DNA of 64,000 nucleotides from Adlercreutzia sp. ZJ304 (GTDB lineage Bacteria > Actinomycetota > Coriobacteriia > Coriobacteriales > Eggerthellaceae). The DNA is taken from positions 1 to 64,000 of the forward strand of contig NZ_JAAKEG010000005.1 in NCBI RefSeq assembly GCF_011039075.1, given 5' to 3'. The notes under the pieces were generated by a model, which was not told the DNA's origin, did not search any database, and saw only the letters and a list, made by a program, of their open reading frames with translations. Positions within the stretch are counted from its first letter, which is position 1. Each line of letters begins with the position of its first letter. Below, piece after piece: positions 1 to 9,322 of this stretch. A program made the translations under genes and the position numbers.

Positions 1-36
1 CCATGTGGATCTATCAAAGATTTTGCTGTCTTTTTG

Positions 37-133
37 ATCACACATTTTTGTTTGTGTGATCCCATCCACAGTATCCGGTTGTCAAGGTGCCAAAGGTGTT
101 TAACCTTTGCGCCGTTTTGCGGCGCGAGAAGAT
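37..133 (-). other. structured leader resembling the start of an rRNA operon
   Basis: Read on the minus strand, this stretch contains two perfect hairpins (GCGCCG-CAAAA-CGGCGC, then AAAGGT-TAAAC-ACCTTT). A segment GCACCTTGACAACCGGATAC follows, which resembles the boxA/leader sequence found ahead of 16S or 23S rRNA in Gram-positive bacteria. A third inverted repeat, GATCACACA with TGTGTGATC (37-62), lies beyond it. A promoter lies directly upstream. The rRNA gene itself would lie left of position 1 and cannot be seen. A leader of another stable RNA is the alternative. Confidence 0.5.
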
Positions 134-162
134 ATAATAGCAATCACGCAACAGCAATTCAA
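134..162 (-). promoter_or_regulatory. sigma-70-type promoter facing the left edge
   Basis: The minus strand shows TTGAAT (157-162), a 17-base spacer and TATTAT (134-139). An A/T-rich run upstream could act as an UP element. It drives the structured leader that exits the window at position 1. Confidence 0.6.
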
Positions 163-314
163 CAACTTTTTTGCAATTTTTCAAATTATTTTTTGATTGG
201 AGTGAATTTAGCGCGAAAAGACCGGTGTATAACCACTGTATATAAGCAATATGGCTAAACACAAACTGGCAAACTTCGCCATAAAAAAGCCAAAATGACT
301 AGTAAGGCAAAAAA

Positions 315-1691
315 TTGACTTCATTTAACGAATGCATTGAAGTTCATATCGACATTCCAAAGCACGCCGAACAAACACTGCAATTATTAGAGGATGCAGG
401 ATTCGAGGCTTGGGTTGTTGGAGGCTTTGTTCGCGATGCGCTACTGAACCGCCCAGCAACCGATATAGATATTGCGACTAATGCACACTGGCGCGATGTT
501 CAATCTGTATGCGAAAACTTCGGAATGCGCACATACGAAATAGGGGTGAAGCACGGAACACTTACTGTAGTGCCGCCAGATGCAAGCGCAATTGAAATTA
601 CCACATATCGCGCCGATGGCAATTACGCCGACAGGCGCCATCCTGACAGTGTGGAATTTCTTAATAATATAGAAGAGGATTTGAAGCGACGAGACTTTAC
701 TATAAATGCTATGGCTTACCATCCGCAGCGCGGATTGCTAGACCCGCAAGGCGGAATGCAAGATATGCAAGAAAAGCAGATCCGCATAGTAGGTAATCCG
801 GAAAAGCGCTTTCAGGAAGATGCGCTGCGCATATTGCGGGCGTGCAGGTTTTCGTCGCAGCTAGGTTTTCGCATAGAAGAATCGACCTATAAAGCAATGG
901 TGATGAACAAGCATTTACTTGCTGGAGTTTCTACGGAACGCATAACACACGAACTAGATCATTTGTTAATGGGCGACTATGTGCATGATGCAATAATGCA
1001 ATGTGTTGACACGTTGGTCTTTGTGGTGCCAGAACTTGCAGCAATGGATGGATGCGAACAAGTAACTAAATGGCATATGTTCGATGTTTTGGAACACACG
1101 GCTTATGCGGTGCAATATTGTCCCAAAAACAGGCTGATACGCTGGGCTGCATTTGCACACGACATGGGTAAACCCGCAGCTGCCTTTTTCTCGGATGACG
1201 GAGTGGAGCATTTCTACGGACACGCAAAGGTAAGCGCGAAGATTGCCCGCGGCATGGCCGAGCGATTACTTATGTCGCAAAAATTCCGCGCCGATTTGGA
1301 AGTTTTGGTGCTTCGCCATGACGACACAATAGAGCCCACACCGCGTTCAGTAAGAAGAGCTATTGCGCATTTAGGCGGTCGTGTGGATTTATTCCGAGCG
1401 TTGCTTGCATTGAAGAGAGCTGACACGATGGCGCATTCCACAGAAAGCGCTGCATATCTTGAAGTTATAGACCAGTTAGAACGCGTGCTTGAAAATGTTT
1501 TAGAAAGCGATACTGCGTTTTCCGTTAAAGATTTAGAGGTTAACGGCAGCGACGTGTTGGCTATTGGCGTACCCGAAGGACCACAAGTTGGGCAACTTTT
1601 GAATGCAGCTTTAGATGCGGTCATGGACGAGCGCGTGCCCAACCGCCGCAAAGAGCTGATCGAATTTCTTAAATCGGTTGAAATTGCTTGA
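315..1691 (+). CDS. cca: CCA tRNA nucleotidyltransferase with HD domain
   Basis: This enzyme adds or repairs the 3'-CCA of tRNAs. The 458-residue product has the nucleotidyltransferase head with the GGFVRD motif and the DIDIA metal site near residues 36-54. It continues with the RRDFTINAMAY region, the RNA-binding neck, and a C-terminal HD domain (LEHTAYAV and AAFAHDMGKP). Length and domain order fit the bacterial PcnB/Cca family. The start is TTG at 315 with AAGG seven bases upstream; an ATG at 295 is out of frame and stops at once. Two tRNA genes follow on the same strand, which suits the role, although both already encode CCA. CCA-adding rather than A-adding specificity is inferred. Confidence 0.93.
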   Translation: MTSFNECIEVHIDIPKHAEQTLQLLEDAGFEAWVVGGFVRDALLNRPATDIDIATNAHWRDVQSVCENFGMRTYEIGVKHGTLTVVPPDASAIEITTYRADGNYADRRHPDSVEFLNNIEEDLKRRDFTINAMAYHPQRGLLDPQGGMQDMQEKQIRIVGNPEKRFQEDALRILRACRFSSQLGFRIEESTYKAMVMNKHLLAGVSTERITHELDHLLMGDYVHDAIMQCVDTLVFVVPELAAMDGCEQVTKWHMFDVLEHTAYAVQYCPKNRLIRWAAFAHDMGKPAAAFFSDDGVEHFYGHAKVSAKIARGMAERLLMSQKFRADLEVLVLRHDDTIEPTPRSVRRAIAHLGGRVDLFRALLALKRADTMAHSTESAAYLEVIDQLERVLENVLESDTAFSVKDLEVNGSDVLAIGVPEGPQVGQLLNAALDAVMDERVPNRRKELIEFLKSVEIA

Positions 1692-1758
1692 CGATGGTGC
1701 CGGCAATCCGTAATATATCGGGTTGCGCTAAAGTCCAATCGGACGCGCGAGATGTCGT

Positions 1759-1832
1759 TGGGGTGTCGTCTAATGGCAGGACAGCGGTTTCTGGTGCCGT
1801 ATGTGAGGGTTCGACTCCTTCCACCCCAGCCA
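1759..1832 (+). tRNA. tRNA-Gln (anticodon CTG)
   Basis: The acceptor stem TGGGGTG/CACCCCA pairs over 7 bp. The anticodon arm is GCGGT-TTCTGGT-GCCGT with anticodon CTG, and the T-arm contains GGTTCGACTCC. The discriminator base is G and CCA is encoded at 1830-1832. It reads CAG codons. Confidence 0.93.
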
Positions 1833-1866
1833 CAATTTCGTGTATACTAGCGTGGCACATTGAAAT

Positions 1867-1943
1867 GGCTCCGTCGTCTAGCGGTTTAGGACGCCGCCCT
1901 CTCAAGGCGGAGGTCGCCGGTTCGAATCCGGTCGGAGCTACCA
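1867..1943 (+). tRNA. tRNA-Glu (anticodon CTC)
   Basis: The acceptor GGCTCCG/CGGAGCT starts with a G-U pair. The anticodon arm CCGCC-CTCTCAA-GGCGG gives anticodon CTC. The T-loop is GTTCGAATC and CCA is encoded at 1941-1943. It lies 34 bp after tRNA-Gln and probably shares its transcript. Confidence 0.94.
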
Positions 1944-1951
1944 GTAATTAC

Positions 1952-1977
1952 GAGCCGCCCGCGGGCGGCTCTTTTCT
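1952..1977 (+). terminator. Rho-independent terminator after the tRNA pair
   Basis: A perfect 9-bp stem GAGCCGCCC/GGGCGGCTC with a GC loop is followed by TTTTCTT. Confidence 0.9.
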
Positions 1978-2110
1978 TAACCAAGCACCATGATATTAGT
2001 GATCTTCTCTCTTCTGCTTCTTCTTTTCCTGCTTTTGGGAGAAGCGTGCTTCCTGTGCTTCGCGCCTTGATTGAGCGCGGTGCGCTTTCATAAGGTCTGG
2101 CGGCTTAATC

Positions 2111-2142
2111 ATAAGATTAGGCATATAGGCAGAAAAGTGTGT
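2111..2142 (-). repeat. inverted copy of the CACACTTTTCTGCCTATATG repeat
   Basis: The reverse strand carries CACACTTTTCTGCCTATATG followed by CTAA, as in the plus-strand copy at 2788-2820. The two copies face each other about 640 bp apart. Confidence 0.6.
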
Positions 2143-2231
2143 CTGTTTTAGTCGATTGCATATTGATAGGACGCGCTGTTGTGGAACTCTGACCAAACCA
2201 GACCGTGTGTTGCCTTCGTCACTTTTTAGGC

Positions 2232-2396
2232 GAAAAATGGTCAAAACTTCCGACTTTCCACAGTCTATAATGCCAAATTACGCCAATTACGAATCAAAAT
2301 AGAATTGGAGAACCTTGTTTGCCCAGTGTTCTCCACAATTCAAGTTAGCTATGTGGCGCTATGACCATGGAAAGCCGGAAGTTTTGACCATTTTTC
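2232..2396. repeat. short terminal-inverted-repeat element, copy 1 (MITE-like)
   Basis: The ends at 2232-2260 and 2368-2396 are 29-bp inverted repeats with one mismatch, sharing the core TGGTCAAAACTTCCG. The interior contains GTTTGCCCAGTGTTCTCCAC, which is repeated in the second copy at 53245-53397, and an inner GAATTG.GAGAAC/GTTCTC.CAATTC symmetry. There is no coding capacity. Target-site duplications are not obvious. Confidence 0.75.
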
Positions 2397-2670
2397 TAAC
2401 TTTTTTGAACTAGTATGCGGATGAGTTGAATCGTAATCTAGCGTCCGGGGTGTTGAGAGTTTACCCAAAAGCCATTCAACAAACACTTTAAGCCATCTTG
2501 CGGAGGTATCGTTTTCCTAACGCTAGAGCCTCCGCATAAGCTACATCTTCACCTCTGCCTTCAGGCTTTTGTAAATCCTTTTTCTTCATCTTGCCGCCAC
2601 AGATTGCATATTTTCTAGTAAACACAGCTCACACCTGTTCATAACTGACTTTTTCTTGGAAAAAGCTTGT

Positions 2671-2719
2671 CTGAACAGGCATGTCAAGTCAGAATCCTAC
2701 ACACTTTTTTGCCTATATG
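2671..2719 (+). repeat. bipartite direct repeat, unit 1
   Basis: The unit is CTGAACAGG, 18 variable bases, then TACACACTTTT and GCCTATATG. The same arrangement recurs exactly 90 bp downstream. Confidence 0.65.
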
Positions 2720-2760
2720 AAAGTCGAGCGGCATCGACTTCAAAGGCATCTATTTGGTAT

Positions 2761-2809
2761 CTGAACAGGGAAAACAGCATGAACTTTTACACACTTTTCT
2801 GCCTATATG
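2761..2809 (+). repeat. bipartite direct repeat, unit 2
   Basis: This has the same two conserved blocks and the same internal spacing as unit 1. It ends 13 bp before the -35 box of the molbindin promoter, so it could be a regulator-binding region. Confidence 0.65.
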
Positions 2810-2822
2810 TCTAAGATTACTA

Positions 2823-2851
2823 TTGACAGAATATACTTTATAGAGAATAAT
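2823..2851 (+). promoter_or_regulatory. promoter of the molbindin gene
   Basis: TTGACA (2823-2828), a 17-base spacer and AATAAT (2846-2851). Confidence 0.65.
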
Positions 2852-2870
2852 CATAACTAAGTATTATTCT
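2844..2870. promoter_or_regulatory. palindrome over the molbindin -10/+1 region (candidate operator)
   Basis: AGAATAAT (2844-2851) and ATTATTCT (2863-2870) form a perfect 8-bp inverted repeat with an 11-base spacer. It covers the -10 box and the expected transcription start, a typical repressor position. It is not an obvious match to the E. coli ModE box. Confidence 0.5.
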
Positions 2871-2893
2871 TATTTATGGTGAAAGGAATAATT

Positions 2894-3319
2894 ATGCAAC
2901 TTTCCGCGCGTAACGTACTTAAAGGAACAATACAAAACATAGATGAGGGTGCTGTTAATGGCGTTGTAGCGATTGACATGAACGGACAAACCGTAAAAGC
3001 TGACATAACCATGGACGCCATTAAATCAATGGGTCTGAAAACCGGAGAGCAAGCATATGCTGTCATAAAAGCAAGTTCTGTAATGTTTGCAGCGGGCAAC
3101 GAGCGAATCAATAATCTTTCAGCACGAAATCAGATTCATGGAACTATTGCAGACATCCAACAAGGCGCGGTTAATGGAATAATAACGTTAGAAATTGCCG
3201 ATGGGATATGCATTAAAGGATCTATCACCAATGAAGCCATCAATCAATTAGATTTTAAGGCGGGCGAAAAAGCCCTAGCTGTTATTAAATCGACCGACGT
3301 TATGGTTGCGATTGATTAG
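2894..3319 (+). CDS. two-domain molbindin (Mop-type molybdate-binding protein)
   Basis: The small cytoplasmic protein (142 residues) consists of two tandem Mop/TOBE domains, one beginning LSARNVLKGTI near residue 2 and the other LSARNQIHGTI near residue 74. Each carries the GAVNG turn of oxyanion-binding molbindins. Such proteins store or buffer molybdate or tungstate for molybdoenzymes. The start is ATG 2894 with GAAAGGA seven bases upstream; an in-frame ATG at 2876 lacks a ribosome site. The gene is monocistronic, with its own promoter, a palindrome over the -10 region and a strong terminator. No molybdate transporter or cofactor gene is nearby. Confidence 0.9.
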   Translation: MQLSARNVLKGTIQNIDEGAVNGVVAIDMNGQTVKADITMDAIKSMGLKTGEQAYAVIKASSVMFAAGNERINNLSARNQIHGTIADIQQGAVNGIITLEIADGICIKGSITNEAINQLDFKAGEKALAVIKSTDVMVAID

Positions 3320-3365
3320 CGAATTTTTACGCCAAGTTATTTCAGCTTTCTTCTCTTCTTCTTTG

Positions 3366-3404
3366 AGCCATGTTTGCTTAATTGCAAACATGGCTTTTTA
3401 TTTT
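3366..3404 (+). terminator. Rho-independent terminator of the molbindin gene
   Basis: A perfect 12-bp stem AGCCATGTTTGC/GCAAACATGGCT with loop TTAATT is followed by TTTTATTTT. Confidence 0.9.
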
Positions 3405-3431
3405 CAAACGCTTTGACGTATGCAGCATCCA

Positions 3432-4913
3432 CTATAACGCGGCGATTATTGCCTCTACTGAGTCTTTTGCATCACCTAGCAGCATTTCAGTGTTTTCATT
3501 AAAGAACAGTGGATTTTGCACTCCCGCATAACCAGCATTGCCCATACTTCGCTTCGACACAACAACTGTGCCAGCCTCCCAAACATGCATAACGGGCATG
3601 CCTGCTATGGGAGAGTCGGGTTCTGTTTCAGCCGCAGGGTTCACGGTATCGTTCGCGCCAACCACAAGAGCTACATCCACATCGGCGAAATCGTCGTTTA
3701 CTTCATCCATTTCAAAAACATTATCGTATGGAACTTTCGCCTCGGCTAAAAGCACATTCATGTGCCCCGGCATGCGTCCGGCAACCGGATGAATAGCAAA
3801 CTTCACATCTATTCCACGGTCTATTAGCTTGCGCGTAAGGTCTGCCACAGGATATTGCGCCTGTGCCACCGCCATACCATAACCGGGAGCCACAACAACT
3901 TTTTTCGCATTCTTTAGCTGCTCAGCCACCTCTTCAGGCGTAATCTCGGTATAGTCGCCCATCTGCTGGTTCGAACCACCCGACGCAGGTGCCGAAGAAT
4001 CGCCACCAAAACCGCCAAGAATAACAGATGCAAAAGAACGATTCATTCCCTGACACATTATGTAGGACAGATACGCACCAGATGAACCAACCAATGCGCC
4101 AGTAATTATTAGCAAGTCATTCCCAAGAGTAAAGCCAGCCATTGCCGCTGCCCAACCAGAATACGAGTTCAGCATAGAAACAACCACTGGCATATCGCCG
4201 CCACCTATGGCGAGCACAAGATGTGCACCAAGCACAAGCGACACAACCGTTAGCAAGCAAAGCGGCAACATTCCATCTTCAACACCGCGCGTATTGATAA
4301 ACCACACAATAAGCGCGATAGAAGCCACAACCATAGCCAAATTAATGAAATTACGCCCCGGAAGTGTAAGCGGTCTGCCTGACATTTTTGCCGATAGTTT
4401 CAAATAAGCAACTATAGAGCCAGTAAGAGTAACGGCACCTATAAATACCGCCAAGCCAACTTCGCCCATATGGAAAGCGTTTTCGTATCCAGCAGCACCG
4501 GGTTCCATAAAAAATGAATTAAAACCTACAAGTACAGCCGCCGCACCTACAAAAGAATGCAGCATAGCCACAAGCTCGGGCATGCCTGTCATCTTCACAT
4601 GCAGCGCTTTCCAAACACCAATGCAAGCACCTATAGCTATAGCTACAAGAATAATAACTATTGTGCTGATAGCAACTTCTTCGCTTTGCGCTACCGCAAC
4701 CACTATGGTTGCCACCAGCGCCAAAACCATACCTATTATTCCAAGTGTGTTGCCTCGCTGCGCAGTTTTTTGTTTCGATAAACCCGCCAGCGCCAGTATG
4801 AACAATAACGCCGCAAGAATGTAAGCTAACGACTGAAAGCGCACAAGCGCATCCCACATAGCAATGTTGAAGAATGTTATGCCCGATTCGCTTATAAGCA
4901 TTATATTTTCCAT
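3432..4913 (-). CDS. pntB: NAD(P) transhydrogenase subunit beta
   Basis: This is the membrane and NADP(H)-binding subunit of the proton-translocating transhydrogenase, which uses the proton gradient to move hydride between NADH and NADP+. The 493-residue product begins with about nine hydrophobic helices (residues 10-290). It ends in the domain III NADP site, with [15 protein letters not shown] near residue 345 and [10 protein letters not shown] near residue 420. The start overlaps the pntA stop codon as TAATG, so translation is coupled. It is the last gene of the minus-strand group and converges on the molbindin gene. Confidence 0.95.
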   Translation of the reverse strand: MENIMLISESGITFFNIAMWDALVRFQSLAYILAALLFILALAGLSKQKTAQRGNTLGIIGMVLALVATIVVAVAQSEEVAISTIVIILVAIAIGACIGVWKALHVKMTGMPELVAMLHSFVGAAAVLVGFNSFFMEPGAAGYENAFHMGEVGLAVFIGAVTLTGSIVAYLKLSAKMSGRPLTLPGRNFINLAMVVASIALIVWFINTRGVEDGMLPLCLLTVVSLVLGAHLVLAIGGGDMPVVVSMLNSYSGWAAAMAGFTLGNDLLIITGALVGSSGAYLSYIMCQGMNRSFASVILGGFGGDSSAPASGGSNQQMGDYTEITPEEVAEQLKNAKKVVVAPGYGMAVAQAQYPVADLTRKLIDRGIDVKFAIHPVAGRMPGHMNVLLAEAKVPYDNVFEMDEVNDDFADVDVALVVGANDTVNPAAETEPDSPIAGMPVMHVWEAGTVVVSKRSMGNAGYAGVQNPLFFNENTEMLLGDAKDSVEAIIAAL

Positions 4914-6475
4914 TATTTGTCAGAGCTCCTTTGAAACATCTTCAACATGCGATGTGATACCAAAAAACCGCCAAAGATGTTGATGGACGCTATGACCATG
5001 GCAATAAATGCAAGCACCGTAACAACTATATTGCCTGTACCGGCAAGCAATATAGCGCCAACTATAATAATGCCGCTTATGGCATTTGTAACCGACATAA
5101 GTGGAGTATGCAGCGAATGCGTAACAGCGGTTATAACGTAGAACCCAACCACTACTGCCAGCATAAACACTATGAAATGATTTGCCATATTAGCCGGAGC
5201 AACCGCTATAAGTAACACCGCCAAAACTCCGAGTAATATTTTCCACCATAGTTTCTTCCAACGCGGAGTGGGCGTTACCTCTTCCTTAGCTGCAGCATTG
5301 GTCTGCATCTGCGCTTTCTGCGTACCAGATGCAGCCGATACACTTACCGGAGGCGGTGGCCACATAGTTTTACCCTCACGCGTTAGCATCATGCCGCGTA
5401 CAACTTCATCTTCTTCATTTAATTGAACGCATCCGTCTTTGTTGGGAGTTATCAGCTTGAATAAGTTGACAACATTCTGCCCAAACATTTGCGATGCCTG
5501 CATAGGAAGGCGATTTGCCAAATTTGTATAGCCAATTATGGTGACACGATTCGGCGTGGTTACTACTTGGTCTACCTTGGTAAGCGCCGTGTTGCTGCCC
5601 TGCTCTGATGCCCCCATATCTACAATTACGGAACCGGGCTTCATAGCTAGCACAGCCTCTTCCGTAAGAAGCAAAGGTGATGGGCGCCCCGGAATTTGTG
5701 CCGTGGTAATTATAATGTCGCTTTTGGCAGCCTGCTCAGCGTATAAGCGCTGAGCTATGCTTTGCTCATCCTCTGACATTTCCTTGGCATAGCCATCGGT
5801 AGATTCTTGCTTTACCGGTATCTCGATAAATTCGCCACCGAGCGATTCTACTTGATCGAACACTTCCGGACGCACATCGGTAGCAGCCACCACAGCGCCC
5901 ATAGAACTGGCTGTTCCTATAGCGGAAAGCCCCGCCACGCCTGCACCTATAACATACACGCGCGCTGGTGGCATTTTTCCAGCAGCAGTAACCTGACCCG
6001 GGAACAAACGACCAAACGCATCCGCCGCTTCTATAACAGCTTTGTAGCCCGCTATATTCATCATAGACGAAAGCACGTCTAGCGACTGAGCACGCGAAAT
6101 GCGCGGCACACAATCTAGCGCAAGTACGGTTATTCCCATATTAGAGAACTTATCCAACAACTGCGGATTTGCACGCGGGTTAACACGAGTTATCAGCAAT
6201 CCCCCGCGCTTTATTTGCGCCAGCTGTTCATCGGGCGGCGTATTCATGCATACGACCACATCGGCACCCCATGCGCAAGCCTCATTTACAATTTGCGCAC
6301 CCTGTTCTTCATATTGCTCGTCATAAAAATCTGCTTTTATGCCGGCATTGTGCTGAACCAGAACTTTATAGCCTAGCTTCAACAAACGCTCTATGTTATT
6401 CGGCGCAACACTTACACGTAATTGATATCCGTAAGGTTCTTTGGGAATACCAATAGTCATTTGCTTTTCAGACAT
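4913..6475 (-). CDS. pntA: NAD(P) transhydrogenase subunit alpha (undivided)
   Basis: This is the NAD(H)-binding subunit of the transhydrogenase. The 520-residue protein has the alanine-dehydrogenase-like N-terminal fold ([17 protein letters not shown]) and an NAD site ([15 protein letters not shown] near residue 172). After a polar linker near residues 375-410 come hydrophobic helices (about 420-510). It therefore combines the A1 and A2 parts that many bacteria encode separately. AGGAG lies upstream of the ATG. It follows thiD by only 15 bp with no terminator, suggesting co-transcription with the thiamine genes. Confidence 0.95.
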   Translation of the reverse strand: MSEKQMTIGIPKEPYGYQLRVSVAPNNIERLLKLGYKVLVQHNAGIKADFYDEQYEEQGAQIVNEACAWGADVVVCMNTPPDEQLAQIKRGGLLITRVNPRANPQLLDKFSNMGITVLALDCVPRISRAQSLDVLSSMMNIAGYKAVIEAADAFGRLFPGQVTAAGKMPPARVYVIGAGVAGLSAIGTASSMGAVVAATDVRPEVFDQVESLGGEFIEIPVKQESTDGYAKEMSEDEQSIAQRLYAEQAAKSDIIITTAQIPGRPSPLLLTEEAVLAMKPGSVIVDMGASEQGSNTALTKVDQVVTTPNRVTIIGYTNLANRLPMQASQMFGQNVVNLFKLITPNKDGCVQLNEEDEVVRGMMLTREGKTMWPPPPVSVSAASGTQKAQMQTNAAAKEEVTPTPRWKKLWWKILLGVLAVLLIAVAPANMANHFIVFMLAVVVGFYVITAVTHSLHTPLMSVTNAISGIIIVGAILLAGTGNIVVTVLAFIAMVIASINIFGGFLVSHRMLKMFQRSSDK

Positions 6476-6490
6476 TACATTATCTCCTGA

Positions 6491-7303
6491 TTATCTAAAT
6501 TCCCACATATGGTCTAGTGGTCCCGAGCCGCGCCCTAAATTCAGTTGCGCCCCAAGAGCACCCGCAACATACGCCTTTGCACTACGTACAGCCTGCTCAA
6601 CACTAAGCTCGTCTGCCAAACCACATGCTATAGCAGACGAAAGCGAACAACCCGTACCGTGCGTATTCGGATTATCGATACGTGCGCCACGCAACCATAC
6701 GGCACTACCATCCGGCAAATACAACAAATCGTTAGCTTGGTCAGGCAAACTGGTTCCGTGCCCACCTTTTACTAACACCGCAGGTGCACAATTGCACGCA
6801 TCCTGCACACGCCTAGTTATTTCAGCCGCTGCTAGATGCATATCAGCTTCGCTATGTATGGACAGCTCAGCCAGCGCCGCAGCTTCAGGAATGTTTGGCG
6901 TTATCACGGCAGCCATAGGAAACACGTTGCTAACAAGCGCTTCTATGGCATCGCTTGCGATAAGAGCAGACCCGCTAGTAGCCACCATAACAGGATCTAC
7001 CACAATGTTTTCAGCTTTGTTACGAACAAGCGAATCGGCAATAGCATATACAATTTCTACACTCGAAACCATACCTATCTTGACCGCATCGGGACGTATG
7101 TCGCTAAACACAGCATCTATCTGCTTCGACACAAAAGCTGGGTCTATATTTTCCACACCAAAAACGCCCGTAGTGTTTTGCGCGGTAAGTGCCGTTATTG
7201 CGCATTCGGCAAACATCATATGAGCGGTTATTGTCTTGATGTCAGCTTGAATGCCTGCGCCACCACTAGAATCGCTGCCCGCTATAGTAAGCACAACTTT
7301 CAC
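6491..7303 (-). CDS. thiD: hydroxymethylpyrimidine / HMP-phosphate kinase
   Basis: This ribokinase-fold enzyme phosphorylates the thiamine pyrimidine (HMP to HMP-P to HMP-PP). The 270-residue product starts with the typical TIAGSDSSGGAGIQAD and has VKGGHGT and the active-site NTHGTGCSLSSAIAC near residues 208-222. It overlaps the preceding hydrolase by 4 bp (ATGA type) and runs into pntA. It should share the TPP-riboswitch transcript starting ahead of thiC. Confidence 0.95.
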   Translation of the reverse strand: MKVVLTIAGSDSSGGAGIQADIKTITAHMMFAECAITALTAQNTTGVFGVENIDPAFVSKQIDAVFSDIRPDAVKIGMVSSVEIVYAIADSLVRNKAENIVVDPVMVATSGSALIASDAIEALVSNVFPMAAVITPNIPEAAALAELSIHSEADMHLAAAEITRRVQDACNCAPAVLVKGGHGTSLPDQANDLLYLPDGSAVWLRGARIDNPNTHGTGCSLSSAIACGLADELSVEQAVRSAKAYVAGALGAQLNLGRGSGPLDHMWEFR

Positions 7304-7908
7304 AGATTTGTACTCTTTTTCTCTATAAGATTAATAATGTCGTCGGTATTAAGAAGTTTAGCGGCGTAGCACTTCTGCATATATTCCAAACCTTCAGCCT
7401 GTTCACCAACTAAAAAAGTTGCGGTAGCATCGGGCACCACAACAATATTAAAGTTGTTGAAATATGCATCAGCCGCTGTGTGTCGCACGCATATATTAGT
7501 GTCGAAGCCCACTAGTATAAGCGTACCCACCTCTAATTCGTCCAAAAGCAAACGAAGGCTTGTCTGGAAGAAAGCCGAATAGCGCCGTTTTTCAATTATG
7601 TAATCGGATTCGCACACATTAATTTGCGGCGACACTTGAGCCTCGGCGCTGCCCGCTATGCCATGTTCGCCCCACAATAAAAGTTCGCGATCTATTCCCG
7701 GAATGTGCGCATCATTTGTGTATATGACTGGCATTTTTATGCCATGCGCAGCATCAACCAGACGAGCGGTTTGTAAAGTTGGAGCCAGAAGCACATCGCT
7801 TAGCTGACCACTTTCCACATCACCTAATTCATCAATAACCACAAGCGCGCTAGATTTCAAATCTATCTCAAAGTCTGCACCTTTAGTATTGCTAGATTTG
7901 TCCAGCAT
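7300..7908 (-). CDS. isochorismatase/nicotinamidase-family cysteine hydrolase
   Basis: The 202-residue product has the family catalytic triad: Asp26 in LVVIDEL, a basic residue in IIEKRRYSAF (Lys107) and the nucleophile Cys140 in VGFDTNICVRHTA. DAH at 66-68 resembles the metal-binding DxH of nicotinamidases. The substrate cannot be assigned; amidase activity on nicotinamide or a related amide is possible. It sits between thiC and thiD and overlaps thiD by 4 bp, so it is probably made under thiamine control and may act in pyrimidine salvage or on NAD precursors. AAAGGAGGGAG precedes the ATG. Confidence 0.8.
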   Translation of the reverse strand: MLDKSSNTKGADFEIDLKSSALVVIDELGDVESGQLSDVLLAPTLQTARLVDAAHGIKMPVIYTNDAHIPGIDRELLLWGEHGIAGSAEAQVSPQINVCESDYIIEKRRYSAFFQTSLRLLLDELEVGTLILVGFDTNICVRHTAADAYFNNFNIVVVPDATATFLVGEQAEGLEYMQKCYAAKLLNTDDIINLIEKKSTNL

Positions 7909-7951
7909 AACAAGTCTCCCTCCTTTGAGCGCAAGATACGATTCTATCCCA

Positions 7952-9322
7952 TTACAGCCCTAGGTCTACCACATTGTTTTCCATAAGTTGATTAACTGTT
8001 CTCATAGCGCACATTTTTCCGCACATGGTGCAAGTTCCTTCGTTCGTTGGAGGTGCACTTGCGAAGTATTCCTTAGCACGCACAGGATCAAGCGAAAGTT
8101 CAAACATTTCATCCCACGCCACGCGCCTTCTAGCGTCGCTCATTTTGTTATCGCGCACGCGCGCATCCTTAACACCCTTAGCTATATCAGCTGCATGTGC
8201 CGCAATTTTTGTAGCTACAAGCCCTTCGCGAACGTCGTTTTCGTCAGGCAAACGCAAATGCTCGGCGGGTGTTACGTAACACAAAAAGTCTGCACCACTA
8301 GCAGCTGCCACCGCCCCTCCTATAGCTGCGGTTATATGATCGTAGCCCGGTGCTATATCGCACACAAGCGGACCTAGCACATAAAACGGTGCATTGTGAC
8401 AAAGGCGCTTTTCCATCTTCATATTAGCTTCTATCTCGTCTAGCGCCATATGGCCCGGTCCTTCTACCATAACCTGCACGCCTGCATCCCACGCACGCTT
8501 GGTTAGTTTGCCTATTTCTATAAGCTCGGCAATTTGGGCGGCATCGCTAGCATCATATGTGCTGCCGGGACGCATTGCATCTCCAATAGATATGGTTACG
8601 TCACAAGAATGCAAAATGCTTAACACTTCATCGTAGTGTTCGTAAAACGGATTTTCGCTGCCTGTAGCTTCCATCCAAGCAAATATAAGTGAGCCACCCC
8701 GGCTAACAATGTTTGCAAGACGCCCTGTTTCCTTAAATGAATCTATAACGCGCCGGTTCATACCGGCATGAACCGTAACAAAATCTACCCCGTCTTCAGC
8801 ATGCTTTCTTATAACATCTAGAAAATCTTGCGCGGTTATGTTTATAAGAGCCTTTTCAAGATAGCCTATGGCGTCATACATTGGCACAGTACCTATCATG
8901 GCGCTAGAGCGCTCTACTAAACGCTTGCGAAAATTTTCCGTTTTGCCGCTATTGGAAAGATCCATTATTGCATCGGCACCAAGAGAAAGGGCGATGTCTA
9001 CCTTCTTCCATTCTTGCGCTTCATCTGCCATATCTCCCGATATACCCAAATTCACATTTACTTTTGTGGAAAGAGGAATGCCACTACACAAACTACCCAC
9101 GCCGCCAGCTTTTAGCGATGCGTGATGAATGTTTGCCGGAATGGCAATGCGTCCGCATGCCACCGCTTCGCGAATGTCGTCGGCACAAAGGTTTTCAGCA
9201 ATGGCTACAGCCTGCATCTGCGGAGTAATAATTCCGGCGCGCGCAAAATCTATTTGCGTAATGCACTCTTGCGCCGCTCTTTGATGTGACAAATTAGCAG
9301 TTGAAATAGCAGAATTGTTCAT
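7952..9322 (-). CDS. thiC: phosphomethylpyrimidine synthase
   Basis: ThiC is a radical-SAM enzyme that converts aminoimidazole ribotide to HMP phosphate. The 456-residue product contains [13 protein letters not shown], the MEGPGH-type segment [12 protein letters not shown], and the C-terminal iron-sulfur motif [10 protein letters not shown]. The chosen start is ATG 9320-9322, nine codons inside the longest frame, because GAAGGGAG lies six bases upstream. That ribosome site forms the end of the TPP aptamer, so translation should be blocked by thiamine diphosphate. Confidence 0.96.
   Translation of the reverse strand: MNNSAISTANLSHQRAAQECITQIDFARAGIITPQMQAVAIAENLCADDIREAVACGRIAIPANIHHASLKAGGVGSLCSGIPLSTKVNVNLGISGDMADEAQEWKKVDIALSLGADAIMDLSNSGKTENFRKRLVERSSAMIGTVPMYDAIGYLEKALINITAQDFLDVIRKHAEDGVDFVTVHAGMNRRVIDSFKETGRLANIVSRGGSLIFAWMEATGSENPFYEHYDEVLSILHSCDVTISIGDAMRPGSTYDASDAAQIAELIEIGKLTKRAWDAGVQVMVEGPGHMALDEIEANMKMEKRLCHNAPFYVLGPLVCDIAPGYDHITAAIGGAVAAASGADFLCYVTPAEHLRLPDENDVREGLVATKIAAHAADIAKGVKDARVRDNKMSDARRRVAWDEMFELSLDPVRAKEYFASAPPTNEGTCTMCGKMCAMRTVNQLMENNVVDLGL

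Larger units (their letters stand above)
1978..2893. other. gene-free block rich in inverted and direct repeats
   Basis: No convincing gene lies between the tRNA terminator and the molbindin gene. The block holds a 165-bp inverted-repeat element (2232-2396) and a stem TGCGGAGG/CCTCCGCA (2499-2536). It also holds a nested hairpin: CCTGTTCA/TGAACAGG (2634-2679) around CTTTTTC-TTG-GAAAAAG. Two 90-bp-spaced direct repeats follow, one with an adjacent AAGTCGA/TCGACTT stem (2721-2740). An inverted third copy of the shared repeat core lies at 2111-2142. The density of symmetry suggests regulatory DNA, small RNAs or decayed mobile DNA. Confidence 0.6.

Noticed and set aside
1996-2244. An 82-codon minus-strand frame with a basic, Lys-rich end
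   Set aside because: Its TTG start lies inside the inverted repeat element, it runs across another repeat, no ribosome site is seen and no family is recognised.
2671-2809. A CRISPR array in the repeat block
   Set aside because: There are only two units, they are bipartite with a 90-bp period, and no cas gene is nearby.
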